Assembly (NCBI RefSeq): GCF_001267175.1
Contig: NZ_CP012358.1
Location: 1,528,501-1,592,500 of the forward strand
DNA from: Thiopseudomonas alkaliphila
GTDB taxonomy: Bacteria; Pseudomonadota; Gammaproteobacteria; Pseudomonadales; Pseudomonadaceae
Direction of reading: 5' to 3'
DNA length: 64,000 bases
This document shows, in pieces, positions 53,539-64,000 of the stretch; the stretch's first letter is position 1, and the number at the start of each line of letters is the position of its first letter. The notes under the pieces are model-generated. The model ran no database searches. It saw nothing but the letters and a program-made list of their open reading frames with translations, and was not told the DNA's origin. Both the position numbers and the translations under genes were made by a program.

Positions 53539-54747
53539 ATGCAGCGATTGCACAATAAACGCGTACTTCTTGGCATTAGTGGCGGCATTGCTGCCTATAA
53601 AAGTGCTGAACTGGTGCGCCGTCTAAAAGATCTGGGCGCAGACGTGCAAGTGGTAATGACCCAAGCCGCGCAAGAATTTATTACCCCACTGACTTTGCAA
53701 GCCCTGTCTGGTCACCCTGTGCATACTGATTTGCTCGATCCTGCTGCTGAAGCAGCCATGGGCCATATCGAGCTTGCACGCTGGGCAGATATTGTCTTAA
53801 TCGCTCCAGCTACGGCCGACCTCATCGCCCGTATTAGTCAAGGTGTCGCCAATGATCTACTCACCACCTTGGTCTTAGCCACAGACGCTAAACTTGCGTT
53901 AGCGCCAGCCATGAATCAGGCCATGTGGCGTGATAGCGCGACCCAAGCCAATATTGCCTTGCTAGCCCAACGAGGCTACTTATTATTTGGTCCTGCAGCG
54001 GGTCAGCAAGCCTGTGGCGATCTAGGTTTAGGCCGCATGGAAGAACCCGCCGCTTTAGCCCAAGCTTTAGCCGATACGTTTCAAACGCAAGCCCTCACGG
54101 GTAAGCATGTGGTGATTACTGCAGGTCCTACCCGAGAAGCCATTGATCCCGTGCGTTATATTACTAACCATAGCTCTGGCAAAATGGGCTTTGCCCTAGC
54201 CACTGCCGCAGTGGAAGCGGGTGCTAAAGTGACCTTAGTCTGCGGCCCTGTGCATCTGGCTACGCCAGACCGAGTACAGCGCATCAATGTAGAAAGCGCC
54301 CGCGATATGCTCGATGCTTGCGAGCAAAGCATGCCTTGCGATATTTTTATTGCTGCCGCGGCCGTTGCCGACTATCGCCCAGCAACCATCGCCGAACAAA
54401 AGCTAAAAAAAGACCCTCTAGCCGAAGAAGGTATGCAAATTGAGCTAGTGCGTAACCCTGATGTACTGGCCACCATTGCCAAACGAGCAGATCGTCCTTT
54501 TTGTGTGGGTTTTGCTGCCGAAACTGAGAACCTTCTGGCCTATGCTAGCAGCAAGTTACAACATAAAAACCTGGATCTAATTGTGGCTAATGATGTCGCC
54601 AATCAAAGCATCGGCTTTAATAGCGATGAGAATGCCATTACTATTATCGACCGCAACCAACAGCAGCGACACTTTGCCCAAGCTAGCAAACAGAAAATTG
54701 CTGCCCAACTGATTGATTTTATTGCTCAAAGTAGCTCAAAGGCTTAA
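53539..54747 (+). CDS. coaBC: Bifunctional phosphopantothenoylcysteine decarboxylase / synthetase
   Basis: The 402-residue protein fuses CoaC (residues 1-190; [18 protein letters not shown], catalytic His in [14 protein letters not shown]) with CoaB (from about 191; [18 protein letters not shown] and HSSGKMG). It makes 4'-phosphopantetheine for coenzyme A. It is divergent from radC and followed at 6 bp by dut, the conserved coaBC-dut order. Confidence 0.97.
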   Translation: MQRLHNKRVLLGISGGIAAYKSAELVRRLKDLGADVQVVMTQAAQEFITPLTLQALSGHPVHTDLLDPAAEAAMGHIELARWADIVLIAPATADLIARISQGVANDLLTTLVLATDAKLALAPAMNQAMWRDSATQANIALLAQRGYLLFGPAAGQQACGDLGLGRMEEPAALAQALADTFQTQALTGKHVVITAGPTREAIDPVRYITNHSSGKMGFALATAAVEAGAKVTLVCGPVHLATPDRVQRINVESARDMLDACEQSMPCDIFIAAAAVADYRPATIAEQKLKKDPLAEEGMQIELVRNPDVLATIAKRADRPFCVGFAAETENLLAYASSKLQHKNLDLIVANDVANQSIGFNSDENAITIIDRNQQQRHFAQASKQKIAAQLIDFIAQSSSKA

Positions 54748-54753
54748 TACACT

Positions 54754-55209
54754 ATGCTTTCTATGCAAACCAAAGTGCTCGATCCTCGCTTAGGCACTGA
54801 ATACCCACTACCCGCCTATGCCACCCAAGGTTCAGCCGGCTTAGATCTACGCGCGATGCTACAGCAACCCCTCACCTTACAGCCGGGCGAAACACAGCTA
54901 ATTCCAACGGGTTTGGCCATGTATATTGCCGACCCCAAGGTAGCGGCTATGGTGTTGCCGCGCTCAGGCTTAGGCCACAAGCACGGCATTGTGCTAGGCA
55001 ATCTGGTGGGCTTAATTGACTCCGACTACCAAGGCGAGCTGATGGTGTCCTGCTGGAATCGTGGCACAGCCCCTTTTGTGATTGAAGTAGGCGAGCGCAT
55101 CGCACAATTGGTCCTAGTGCCGGTACTACAAGCCGAACTACAGCTAGTTGATGAGTTTGTCGCCAGCGAGCGTGGCACCGGCGGCTTTGGTCATACGGGG
55201 CAAAAATAG
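54754..55209 (+). CDS. dut: dUTP diphosphatase
   Basis: The 151-residue trimeric dUTPase has all five motifs: [39 protein letters not shown] and the C-terminal [10 protein letters not shown]. It hydrolyses dUTP to dUMP, protecting DNA from uracil. The ATG at 54754 aligns with the Pseudomonas start. Confidence 0.97.
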   Translation: MLSMQTKVLDPRLGTEYPLPAYATQGSAGLDLRAMLQQPLTLQPGETQLIPTGLAMYIADPKVAAMVLPRSGLGHKHGIVLGNLVGLIDSDYQGELMVSCWNRGTAPFVIEVGERIAQLVLVPVLQAELQLVDEFVASERGTGGFGHTGQK

Positions 55210-55437
55210 TAGATTTCTTTATAATTAATTAGCCTTTACATACATAGAAAACCAAAAGCCTTCTAATATATGAAGTTTGTTTTACTGCAAATGTGTACAT
55301 GCATTTAAATAAGCAATTATTACTACCAAGCTAAACCTAGCTATTGAGTTCACAGCGACTCCAAAACCAGCCTCTTACTGAAGCTATAGAGGATAGTTTA
55401 GGGTCCTACCCCTCTTTCACTTAACGAGGCTTTCGAC

Positions 55438-56859
55438 TTGCTTTCAATCACCCCCCTACTGAGTGCTCCTGACGCTGCAACAGCCCAACACATTGCCGCA
55501 GAAATTTTCCGTGCCTACGATATTCGCGGTATCATTGATCAAACCATTACCACAGATACTGCCTACTGGATTGGCCGTGCAGTGGGTGCTGAAAGCCGCG
55601 CTCAAGGTGAAAATACTGTCATCATCGCCCGCGATGGCCGCTTATCTGGTCCAGCGCTCAGTACTGCGCTCAGCCAAGGCCTAACCGAGGCCGGTTGTGA
55701 TGTGATTGATCTAGGTATGGTGCCCACCCCAGTGCTGTACTTTGCAACCCATACCCTAAATAGCCGTTCAGGGGTGATGATTACTGGCAGCCATAACCCG
55801 CCCGATTACAATGGCTTTAAAATAGTCATTGCCGGTGAAACCCTATCCGGTGAACGTATTACGGCACTGCATACCCGTATCCAAAATAACGACTTAACCA
55901 GCGGCAATGGTGCAGTCAGTGAATACTCGATTGAAGATCAGTACATCGACTACATTACTCAAGATATCGTGCTTTCTCGTCCAATGAATGTCGTGATTGA
56001 CTGCGGTAACGGCGTCGCCGGCGTCATTGCCCAGCGCTTATTTGAAGCCATTGGCTGTACCGTTCATGCATTGTATTGCGAAGTAGATGGCACCTTCCCT
56101 AACCACCATCCCGATCCTAGCAAAGCAGAAAACTTAGTGGATTTAATTGCCGTAGTGAAAGCCAAACAGGCTGATCTAGGGATTGCTTTTGACGGTGATG
56201 GTGACCGCTTAGGCGTGGTCACTAACCTAGGGCAAATGATTTTCTCCGACCACCTGATGATGCTCTTGGCCAAAGATGTGGTATCGCGTAACCCTGGCGC
56301 TGATGTCATTTTTGACGTGAAATGCACCCGCCGTCTAGCTGCTGTGATCAGTAACTACGGTGGCCGGCCGATTATGTGGAAAACCGGGCATTCGCTGATC
56401 AAATCAAAAATGAAAGAAACTGGTGCATTACTGGCCGGTGAAATGAGTGGCCATATTTTCTTTAAAGAGCGCTGGTTCGGCTTTGATGATGGACTCTATA
56501 GCGGCGCTCGCCTGTTAGAAATTTTAAGCTTAGAAGACGCAGACAGCGCCAGCATTTTTGCAGCCTTCCCACTAAACTTAGCCACTCCAGAAATCAACCT
56601 AGAGGTTACCGAGGCGACCAAGTTTGGCATTATCGAGCGCCTGCAACAGCTGTCAGACTGGGGCGATGGTAGCATCACCGCGATTGATGGCGTGCGCGTT
56701 GATTATGCAACCGGCTGGGGGCTAATTCGCGCCTCGAATACTACTCCGGTACTGGTATTGCGCTTTGAAGGTGAAAGCGAGCAAGAGCTGCAACGAATCC
56801 AAGCGATTTTCCGCCAGCAGTTATTATCGGTAGCGCCTGATCTAAGCCTGCCTTTTTAG
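55438..56859 (+). CDS. algC: Phosphomannomutase / phosphoglucomutase
   Basis: The 473-residue enzyme contains FRAYDIRG, the phosphoserine loop TGSHNPPDYNG, the metal loop DGDGDRLG, sugar-binding GEMSGH and the phosphate-binding RASNTTP. It supplies mannose-1-P or glucose-1-P for polysaccharide and LPS. The TTG start follows CGAGGC and adds about ten residues relative to typical AlgC, so the true start may vary. It precedes argB as in Pseudomonas. Confidence 0.95.
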   Translation: MLSITPLLSAPDAATAQHIAAEIFRAYDIRGIIDQTITTDTAYWIGRAVGAESRAQGENTVIIARDGRLSGPALSTALSQGLTEAGCDVIDLGMVPTPVLYFATHTLNSRSGVMITGSHNPPDYNGFKIVIAGETLSGERITALHTRIQNNDLTSGNGAVSEYSIEDQYIDYITQDIVLSRPMNVVIDCGNGVAGVIAQRLFEAIGCTVHALYCEVDGTFPNHHPDPSKAENLVDLIAVVKAKQADLGIAFDGDGDRLGVVTNLGQMIFSDHLMMLLAKDVVSRNPGADVIFDVKCTRRLAAVISNYGGRPIMWKTGHSLIKSKMKETGALLAGEMSGHIFFKERWFGFDDGLYSGARLLEILSLEDADSASIFAAFPLNLATPEINLEVTEATKFGIIERLQQLSDWGDGSITAIDGVRVDYATGWGLIRASNTTPVLVLRFEGESEQELQRIQAIFRQQLLSVAPDLSLPF

Positions 56860-56864
56860 TTTGA

Positions 56865-57793
<929 letters not shown>

Positions 57794-57806
57794 TAAGTTA
57801 TGCAAT

Positions 57807-57841
57807 TTTAAGCCAGCAACGGTTAGTGTTGCTGGCTTAAA
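57807..57841 (+). terminator. Hairpin after argB
   Basis: TTTAAGCCAGCAAC pairs perfectly with GTTGCTGGCTTAAA (14 bp, 7-base loop). It has a weak T run and is the likely argB terminator. Confidence 0.8.
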
Positions 57842-58258
57842 GTTCTTTACAACTTGTTTATAATCCCACTCACAGCCCCTTGGCTCTCGCTACGCAACAA
57901 TTTGAGCTTAATGCTCCCGACAATTAAGACTCGCCAAAATGATTATAATTTTTTACCAAGATTTACTCAGCATCTCGTAATCTTGAACAATGTATTGAGT
58001 CGGCATGCCTTGCCAATCCCGTGCTATATAATAGTGTCACGATAAATTTCCATTTAAAATTAATATCTCCCAACAAGCAGTTCCTCCACTCAACAACTTA
58101 AAATGCTTAATGGCCCTACTTAACTTCTAAGCCGAGGAAAGTGTGCACTTACCTTAAAAAAGGTCATTTTATATGACCGTTTTAGCTATTAAAAAATATA
58201 GCTACTATACGGATCTGAGTATCTTTTTAGTCCAACCACCTTTGGCCGAGTGTTTGCT
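57842..58258. other. AT-rich intergenic region
   Basis: This 417-bp stretch has no convincing gene. A GGTCAT/ATGACC hairpin (58157-58183) with A and T runs could be a terminator or operator ahead of the DUF486 gene. Confidence 0.4.
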
Positions 58259-58609
58259 ATGCAACCTGTTGTTATTTCTATTAGCTTATTAATTATCAGC
58301 AATATTTTTATGTCCTTTGCCTGGTACGCCCATCTAAAAGAACTCAACAATAAACCATGGATTATTGCTGCGTTAATCAGCTGGGGGATCGCCCTCTTTG
58401 AATACTTATTTCAGGTCCCGGCCAACCGCATTGGTTTTAGCGTGCTCTCAGTGGCGCAGCTTAAAGTATTGCAAGAGGTAATCACGCTCAGCGTGTTTGT
58501 TCCCTTTTCGGTGCTCTACCTTAAAGAGCCCCTGAAACTCGACTATCTGTGGGCCGGCCTGTGCTTAGTAGGTGCGGTGTACTTTATGTTTCGCAGCAAA
58601 CTCGGCTAG
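58259..58609 (+). CDS. DUF486 small membrane protein
   Basis: The ATG at 58259 gives 116 residues with four membrane segments. FAWYAHLKELNNKPW and EYLFQVPANRIG identify DUF486, a family related in topology to small multidrug-resistance transporters. Function unknown. It ends 3 bp from the convergent folA. Confidence 0.9.
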   Translation: MQPVVISISLLIISNIFMSFAWYAHLKELNNKPWIIAALISWGIALFEYLFQVPANRIGFSVLSVAQLKVLQEVITLSVFVPFSVLYLKEPLKLDYLWAGLCLVGAVYFMFRSKLG

Positions 58610-58612
58610 CCT

Positions 58613-59140
58613 TCATTCGGCTCTGTGCAGTTTTTCCCACACCTCATAACAATAGGCTGGGCTTTGCGCAAGCGCTGGTTGGGGGTTTTGCTGCACCCGC
58701 TGCCAGCTGTGATCAAGTACCGGGAAAAACGCATCGCCCTCCAAAGTTAGCGCAATACGGGTTAAATACACCCGATCAGCTAAGGGCAAAGCTAAGCGAT
58801 ACAGTTGCTCACCACCAATAACCATAAGCTCTTCGGCGTCATTCTCTATCGCCCAAGCTTGGGCACGCGCTAAAGCTTGAGTTAAATCATTAACCACTTC
58901 GGCGCCCTCTAAGACTAAATCGGTTTGCCGAGTCACTACGATATTTAAACGCCCCGGCAAAGGACGCCCCAAAGAATCCCAGGTTTTTCGCCCCATGATG
59001 ATAGGCTTGCCCATGGTGGTTGCTTTAAAATATTGCAATTCATTGGGCAAATGCCAAGGCATTTGGTTATCTCGCCCAATTACGTTATTTTCAGTGGCTG
59101 CTACAATAAGACTCACTGGCTTCTGAAGTTGACGCATCAT
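58613..59140 (-). CDS. folA: Dihydrofolate reductase
   Basis: The 175-residue enzyme has IVAATENNVIGRDNQMPWHLP (partly shown), the acidic active-site position in the usual DHFR pattern, GRKTWDSLGRPLPGR and VIGGEQLYRLAL. It reduces dihydrofolate with NADPH. Two adjacent ATGs could serve as the start. Confidence 0.96.
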   Translation of the reverse strand: MMRQLQKPVSLIVAATENNVIGRDNQMPWHLPNELQYFKATTMGKPIIMGRKTWDSLGRPLPGRLNIVVTRQTDLVLEGAEVVNDLTQALARAQAWAIENDAEELMVIGGEQLYRLALPLADRVYLTRIALTLEGDAFFPVLDHSWQRVQQNPQPALAQSPAYCYEVWEKLHRAE

Positions 59141-59215
59141 GCTGAGGACTCCAAGTCAGGCTCAAAAAACCATCATAAATGACTCACAGCTCGATAGGGA
59201 AATTCGTTAAATACG

Positions 59216-60634
59216 ATGAGTAATTCCACGTTAAATTTATTGTCCGTCAAACCGAGCACTGAGCAACTTTATCAGCAATGGCTGAGTGAAGCCGTACGCT
59301 TGCGTGAAGAGCAAAGCGGTGCCCTAGAAGATAGCCAAGCCGTGCGCTTAGCTTTACAGCAACCGGCTGATTTAGCCGCTCGCCTGCAAGCTCGTGCTTT
59401 ATTTTTAGCTAAGCGCGATGGCTTAGAGGCAGCCTTAGTGCAGTGGTTAAAAGGCATTAAGCTCACCCGCCTGTTATTCATACTGTTAGCCGTGCTGCTA
59501 GGAATTGGTTTAAGTAAAGCTGCCTTGCTTAATCAAACCGGCACGGTCAATGTATTTTTAGCCTGTTTAGCACTGCTCGGCGCACATTGCTTGAGTTTAA
59601 CGGTTTGGCTAATCAGCCTGCTCAACCCTTACCGTAGCCCTAGCGCCTCAAGCATTACCCAAGCCGCGCTCTGGCTGAGTGAGCTCTTTGCCCGCCGTGC
59701 CAAGCAGGCACAGCTATTACCTGCGTTGATCATACTGTTACAGCGGCAAAAAGCATTAGTTTGGTTGTCTGCTAAATACTTACACCTCTGGTGGCTGTTA
59801 GTTCTGCTTAGTTGTCTGGCTAGTTTTTTACTGATGCTCAGCACTCAGCGTTATGGTTTTGCCTGGGAATCAACCATAGTCAACAGCCACGCCTTTAGTG
59901 GCTTTATTCAATTTATCGGCTGGCTGCCCCATAGCTTAGGTTTTCCACAGCCAAGTACCGAGCTCATTCAGCGCAGCGGTGAACTGGCCTCTTTTGTTGA
60001 AGCCGATCGACACACTTGGGCCTATTGGTTAGTTGGCTTAGTCGTTGTTTATGGCATTGTACCGCGCGCAGTACTCAGTCTCGTCAGCCACTATTTAGCT
60101 ACCAATCGACTCAAGCAGTTAACCATTGATCCTCATTTACCGATCTGGCTAGAGCTGCACGAGCGATTAATGCCACGCCAAACCCAGGTGGTTGATGCAG
60201 CACCCGACACGATACATTTGCAGCCAGTCCATGCTCAACCGCAGTTTGAGTTAAATGCTACTCGTTCGGCACTGACCAGCCTTGAGATTAATCCTAAACG
60301 GCCATGGCCACCTAGCGTTACCGTACCTTATTTAGGCGCACTGGATAGCCGAGCACAGCGCCATTTGATTCTTGATCAGCTCAGTCAACAGCCACTGCAA
60401 CGGTTATTAGTCGCCTGCGATCCTAGTAGCTCTATTGATCGTGGCACGCTCAATTTACTGGCTGATTTAACCCAGTTTTGTAGTGAGCTAAAAGTTTGGC
60501 TGCTGCCAGCGACCGAGCAGATTCACTATGACCCTGCACGGCTAGAAGACTGGAGTAAACGGCTAACCCAGCAGCAAATTGCCTTTACCAGCGCCCAAGA
60601 TGCCCTGCAGTGGCTGGAGACTCCCCATGCATAA
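59216..60634 (+). CDS. DUF2868 membrane protein
   Basis: The 472-residue protein has an N-terminal LSEAVRLREEQSGALEDS segment and at least four membrane segments (about 83-100, 106-128, 180-205, 267-290). A soluble C-terminal part follows with a Rossmann-like end. DUF2868 proteins are nearly always paired with a DUF3482 GTPase, which here overlaps its end by 8 bases. The pair's role is unknown. Confidence 0.85.
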   Translation: MSNSTLNLLSVKPSTEQLYQQWLSEAVRLREEQSGALEDSQAVRLALQQPADLAARLQARALFLAKRDGLEAALVQWLKGIKLTRLLFILLAVLLGIGLSKAALLNQTGTVNVFLACLALLGAHCLSLTVWLISLLNPYRSPSASSITQAALWLSELFARRAKQAQLLPALIILLQRQKALVWLSAKYLHLWWLLVLLSCLASFLLMLSTQRYGFAWESTIVNSHAFSGFIQFIGWLPHSLGFPQPSTELIQRSGELASFVEADRHTWAYWLVGLVVVYGIVPRAVLSLVSHYLATNRLKQLTIDPHLPIWLELHERLMPRQTQVVDAAPDTIHLQPVHAQPQFELNATRSALTSLEINPKRPWPPSVTVPYLGALDSRAQRHLILDQLSQQPLQRLLVACDPSSSIDRGTLNLLADLTQFCSELKVWLLPATEQIHYDPARLEDWSKRLTQQQIAFTSAQDALQWLETPHA

Positions 60635-61997
60635 ACCCTTATCTGTTGCTGTGGTGGGCCATACTAATGTGGGTAAAACCTCTTTAATGCGCACCCTAAC
60701 CCGCAATAGCCATTTTGGTGAGGTTTCACCCCAAGCCACCACCACCAAACATGTGGAAGCCGCCCATTTAAAAGCCGGTGGCCAAACGCTGTTAACCTTG
60801 TTTGATACACCAGGCTTAGAAGATGCGGTGGGATTATTTGATTACTTAGAGCAGTTAAACGGCCGCTATACCGAACGCCAAGCCGGTCCAGAGTCATTAA
60901 CTGTATTTCTTCAAAGCAGCGAAGCTAAGCAACGCTTTGAGCAAGAAGCCAAAGTATTAAAGCAGTTGCTCGCCTCTGATGCCGCGCTATATGTAATTGA
61001 CGCTCGAGAAACTTTTTTTGATAAATATCGCGATGAAATCAGTATTTTAAATCGCGCAGGTAAACCATTAATCCCGGTGCTCAACTACATTCATGCTAAG
61101 GATCAACAGGTTGCAGATTGGCTAGCAGGCCTCGCCAAAATTGGCCTACATAGCGTGGTGCAATTTGATACGGTGGCACCGCCAATTGAGGGCAGTCAGC
61201 AACTGTTTCAGACCTTAAGTTTAATGCTGCCCCAGCATCAAACGGCGTTAGCTCAACTCAGCGCCGATCAACAACAGCAAGCGCAGCTACGCAAACAGGC
61301 CGCCTTTGAGCTAATCGCTGATTTACTATTAGATGTTGCCGCTTTTAGACGCCAAATTGATAGTAGCCAACAGCAATTAGAGTTACAAAAACACCAACAG
61401 ACTACGCGTACACGGGAACAAAAAACCGTCGATCAACTGCTTAAGCTCTATGCTTTTGATAAAGACAGCGCTGCTGAATTTGACTTACCCATGACCGAAG
61501 GTCGCTGGGAGCATGATATTTTTAGCAGCGAAACCTTGAAACAAGTCGGTGTTAAAGCCACCAGTGGCGCACTTAAAGGAGCCGCCACTGGTGCTGTATT
61601 TGATTTAGCCACCGCTGGCTTTTCGCTAGGGGCAGGCACTGCTGTGGGCGCGGCGATTGGTGGCTTAGGTGAAGTATTTTTAAAATTTGGCCGGCAATTA
61701 AAAAGCAGCCTCACTGGAGAGGCTAGCCTAACCGTAGATGACAGTATTCTGCGCTTACTCAGCTTACGCCAATTGCAACTTCTTAATGCCTTGGAGCAAC
61801 GGGGTCACGCAGCGCAAGATAAAATCTTGCTCAGCCTTGAGCAAACCCAGCAGTGGCAAGAGCAAGCACTACCTGAAGTGCTGGATAAAGCCCGTAGCCA
61901 CCCCCGCTGGTCGAGTATGAATCCTGAATACCGCGCGGCCAGTAGTGAACGCCAAGCAGCAAAACAGGCGCTGACTCAACTTTTAGCCCACACATAA
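60627..61997 (+). CDS. GTPase / DUF3482 domain protein
   Basis: The ATG at 60627 overlaps the DUF2868 stop and gives 456 residues. The GTPase domain has G1 GHTNVGKTS, G3 DTPG and a VLNYIHAKD region near G4. The C-terminal DUF3482 part includes a glycine-rich stretch (SGALKGAATGAVFDLATAG) that may touch membrane. It probably works with the membrane partner encoded upstream. Confidence 0.87.
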   Translation: MHKPLSVAVVGHTNVGKTSLMRTLTRNSHFGEVSPQATTTKHVEAAHLKAGGQTLLTLFDTPGLEDAVGLFDYLEQLNGRYTERQAGPESLTVFLQSSEAKQRFEQEAKVLKQLLASDAALYVIDARETFFDKYRDEISILNRAGKPLIPVLNYIHAKDQQVADWLAGLAKIGLHSVVQFDTVAPPIEGSQQLFQTLSLMLPQHQTALAQLSADQQQQAQLRKQAAFELIADLLLDVAAFRRQIDSSQQQLELQKHQQTTRTREQKTVDQLLKLYAFDKDSAAEFDLPMTEGRWEHDIFSSETLKQVGVKATSGALKGAATGAVFDLATAGFSLGAGTAVGAAIGGLGEVFLKFGRQLKSSLTGEASLTVDDSILRLLSLRQLQLLNALEQRGHAAQDKILLSLEQTQQWQEQALPEVLDKARSHPRWSSMNPEYRAASSERQAAKQALTQLLAHT

Positions 61998-61998
61998 A

Positions 61999-62020
61999 AA
62001 CGGATGCCGCGGCATCCGTT
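61999..62020. terminator. Hairpin between the DUF3482 gene and bfr
   Basis: AACGGATGCC and GGCATCCGTT form a 10-bp stem with a 2-base centre, flanked by A and T stretches. Shared by convergent genes. Confidence 0.75.
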
Positions 62021-62047
62021 AAATTAATTGCCCTAGCTGCGGTTAAC

Positions 62048-62527
62048 TTAATCGTCAGCGTCGGCCATTTGCGTTTGCAAGTAGTTTTGGATACCGACTT
62101 TTTCAATCAGCCCTAACTGAGTTTCTAGCTGATCAATATGCTCTTCTTCATCGTCTAGAATTTTACGGAAGATGTCACGGGTAACGTAGTCTTTAACTGT
62201 TTCACAGTGGGCAATGGCCTCTAGTAAATCAGCTCGGGCCTGGTGCTCAAGGGCTAGGTCACACTCCAGCATTTCCTGAGTGTCTTCACCAATGCGCAAC
62301 TTACCTAAGTCTTGCAGATTAGGCAGGCCTTCTAGAAACAAAATACGCTCAATTAACGTATCAGCATGCTTCATTTCTTCAATGGATTCGTCATATTCAA
62401 ACTTGGCCAAAGCTTCAAAGCCCCAGTCTTTGAACATACGCGAGTGCAAAAAGTACTGGTTAATCGCCACCAGCTCATTGCCCAGCACTTTATTGAGATG
62501 AACTATTACTTGTGCGTCGCCTTTCAT
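62048..62527 (-). CDS. bfr: Bacterioferritin
   Basis: The 159-residue protein is a BfrB-like bacterioferritin. The ferroxidase ligands lie in [18 protein letters not shown] and [10 protein letters not shown], and the heme-ligand Met is in the EEMKHAD helix. It stores iron in a 24-mer. The bfd gene is 112 bp upstream on the same strand, matching the bfrB/bfd pair of Pseudomonas. Confidence 0.96.
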   Translation of the reverse strand: MKGDAQVIVHLNKVLGNELVAINQYFLHSRMFKDWGFEALAKFEYDESIEEMKHADTLIERILFLEGLPNLQDLGKLRIGEDTQEMLECDLALEHQARADLLEAIAHCETVKDYVTRDIFRKILDDEEEHIDQLETQLGLIEKVGIQNYLQTQMADADD

Positions 62528-62639
62528 GTCTTGCTCCTAATCAGCCACCGGTTTCGCCAATCATAACAGACCGAATCAACAACACTAAGGGGGAATTTTA
62601 ACTCAAGGTCGCAGCGCTCACTTAAGCTTAAGCGCTGGC

Positions 62640-62846
62640 TTAAATGGCGTAAGCTAAGTCTTGGTTAGCCAAGCTCATTGCCGATAACACCGCTTGCTTA
62701 GTAATCTGCTTAGCTTCACAGGCACACTTGCCACATTGCATGGCACAGCCGGTTTGCTCACGTACTTCTTTCCAGCTCCGTGCGCCGTCGCTGACAACCT
62801 GATTAATCTTACGATCAGTCACGCCTTTACATAGACACACATACAT
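62640..62846 (-). CDS. bfd: Bacterioferritin-associated ferredoxin
   Basis: The ATG before YVCLCKGVTDRKI gives 68 residues. Four cysteines (CLC and CAMQCGKCAC) hold a 2Fe-2S cluster. Bfd reduces the heme of bacterioferritin to release stored iron under starvation. A Fur-like box lies just upstream, as expected. Confidence 0.95.
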   Translation of the reverse strand: MYVCLCKGVTDRKINQVVSDGARSWKEVREQTGCAMQCGKCACEAKQITKQAVLSAMSLANQDLAYAI

Positions 62847-62881
62847 AGCTAGCCCTCGAACTACCTGAATTAAACAATGAC

Positions 62882-62902
62882 GCAAATGTAAATGATTCGC
62901 AT
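62882..62902 (-). promoter_or_regulatory. Fur box candidate upstream of bfd
   Basis: GCAAATGTAAATGATTCGCAT contains overlapping AATGAT-type hexamers arranged as in Fur sites. It lies 36 bp before the bfd start. Repression by Fur-Fe would restrict bfd to iron starvation. Confidence 0.65.
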
Positions 62903-62957
62903 ATGTCTTTCAAGTCATTAACTGAATATATTTTGCTAGGCTAACGGTAAGGCAAAA

Positions 62958-62983
62958 AAAAGCCCGAGAATGCTCGGGCTTTT
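62958..62983. terminator. Terminator after the 227-residue membrane protein gene
   Basis: AAAAGCCCGAG, AATG and CTCGGGCTTTT form a classic 11-bp stem, usable on both strands, 15 bp after the stop of the minus-strand gene. Confidence 0.9.
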
Positions 62984-62997
62984 GAGTACAGCTTGAA

Positions 62998-63681
62998 TTA
63001 ACGCGCCGGACGATGGATATAAATATCCAGTTGATCAATCACGGTTTTGAGTGAGTCATTGCGCGCATTAATTTCTGCCACATAGATTTCTTGATCAGCT
63101 AATTGAATCAGTAAATCTTGTTTTTTAACCGCTGGCTTTTTCTTAGGCGCCGCTTGCAGCGTAGGATCTTCAGCATAAATATCAACTTTTGATTTTTTAC
63201 CTTTTACCTGCTGATCAAAGCGACCATCAGCGACTAAATCGCCTTTGACCGTAATTTTAGTGGTGTAAGCCACGCCGCCCACATCAGCCACTAAATGACC
63301 TTTAAGATCACTATTAAAGGTAATGTCTTGGCCTGAGTCGTTTTTGATAATCAAGTAGCCATCTTGATAACTCACATTAAAGGCTTCTTGAATCGACCCT
63401 TTAAACGAGTTGTAGGTACTACCCGAGTAAAATACCGACAGCGGATACAAAATAACGCCAAGGAAAATCAACGCCATTAACGCTTTTTGCGTAGCTTTTA
63501 CCCAAAAATGCGACTTCGGCAGTTCAGCACCTTCAGTTGCGGCCACTTTAGCCTGCTGTTTTAAAGCGAGCTTTTTCAGCCCATAAACAATTGCGGCTAA
63601 AAATAAAAGTACCAAAAGACCTTGGAAGAACCCAAAAACAGGGTAGCCTCCCGAGACCATGTAATTAATATCTTTGATCAT
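62998..63681 (-). CDS. Hypothetical membrane protein
   Basis: The 227-residue protein has two membrane segments (about 14-34 and 66-85) and a periplasmic or cytoplasmic beta-rich domain (FNVSYQDGYLIIKNDSGQDITFNS). A Lys-rich linker and a C-terminal helix follow. The strand pattern resembles carrier or FixG-like Ig domains but no family is certain. Confidence 0.55.
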   Translation of the reverse strand: MIKDINYMVSGGYPVFGFFQGLLVLLFLAAIVYGLKKLALKQQAKVAATEGAELPKSHFWVKATQKALMALIFLGVILYPLSVFYSGSTYNSFKGSIQEAFNVSYQDGYLIIKNDSGQDITFNSDLKGHLVADVGGVAYTTKITVKGDLVADGRFDQQVKGKKSKVDIYAEDPTLQAAPKKKPAVKKQDLLIQLADQEIYVAEINARNDSLKTVIDQLDIYIHRPAR

Positions 63682-63910
63682 AGAACACCGTGTTATTTGT
63701 TAGACATCGAGTTCCTGCTATCGATGTAATAATAAGTCCGTTGTACCAAACGTGCTTCAAGATAAGGCCTGCGACCTATCTAAACCTAGGAAGTCTAAAC
63801 CAGATACAAGTGGGTTAAAAGTGAGATTTATTTCCACTTATGGCCAAATCCGCTAAACCTCTTGGTTTTAGCCATAAGCTCACTTCTGTTTACCTCAACT
63901 ATCGCTTTAA

Positions 63911-64000
63911 TTAACGTAAAGACAAGATAGTCCAGCCGCGCTCTTGGGCAATGGCCCGCAGTGTATCATCTGGATCGACTGCCACTGGGTAGGAAACCTC
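63911..64000 (-). CDS. HAD-superfamily hydrolase, C-terminal fragment (runs off the edge)
   Basis: Only the last 29 residues are present, including PVAVDPDDTLRAIAQERGW. That is the usual end of PSP/HAD-IB phosphatases, where the last helix follows the P-V-x-V-x-P-D motif. The rest lies beyond 64000. Confidence 0.6.
   Translation of the reverse strand, partial: EVSYPVAVDPDDTLRAIAQERGWTILSLR

Noticed and set aside
57854..58045. 63-codon frame after argB as a gene
   Set aside because: No ribosome site or motif; the region is AT-rich intergenic DNA.

Overview
The window looks like a chromosome segment of a low-to-moderate GC member of the Pseudomonadaceae. The right half follows Pseudomonas gene order: ssb, an MFS gene, uvrA and katA sit together; cycB, dadX, dadA and an Lrp-type dadR sit together; then rpmG, rpmB, radC, coaBC, dut, algC and argB; and bfr beside bfd. 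Codon use and base composition are less GC-rich than in classical Pseudomonas, which suggests a lineage such as Denitrificimonas or Thiopseudomonas. That placement is inference from gene content and order only.

Positions 1 to about 7,000 hold csaA, a copper group (small Cys-rich protein, Tat-exported multicopper oxidase, DUF411 protein, DUF4377 lipoprotein), a predicted outer-membrane protein with a linear-amide hydrolase, and a methyltransferase.

About 7,000 to 29,912 is accessory DNA. Its right end is the 3' end of a tRNA-Thr gene, next to a tyrosine integrase and a MobH/TraI_2-type relaxase gene. It carries a TIR-like gene; two tandem copies of an undescribed two-gene operon of very small membrane proteins under a conserved, apparently switching 5' RNA structure; csrA; an hmp/nsrR nitric-oxide module with a visible NsrR site; two paralogous copies of a convergent gene pair that bracket a cassette array; a TraX-like gene; and a VbhA-type antitoxin beside a broken fic gene. 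The cassette array has attC-like sites and no integron integrase (a CALIN). One cassette encodes adenosine deaminase, a HAM1-fold protein and a SIR2 protein, matching the Kongming (komABC) anti-phage system. No conjugation secretion genes are present, so the element is either a mobilizable relic or extends past the left edge. Its left boundary was not found.

From about 30,000 to 64,000 the DNA is ordinary housekeeping chromosome: basic amino-acid ABC uptake, the serA / D-2-hydroxyglutarate dehydrogenase divergent pair, DNA repair and oxidative-stress genes, D-alanine catabolism, ribosomal proteins L28 and L33, coenzyme A, dUTP, exopolysaccharide precursor and arginine synthesis, folA, a DUF2868/DUF3482 GTPase pair, and iron storage with a Fur-like box. 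A HAD-family gene runs off the right edge.

The most novel signal is the duplicated small-membrane-protein operon at 9,612-10,821. Its RNA leaders and 3' ends are far better conserved between copies than the encoded proteins. Its leader stem shows a compensatory base-pair change, and the ribosome site and start codon are buried in a competing hairpin.
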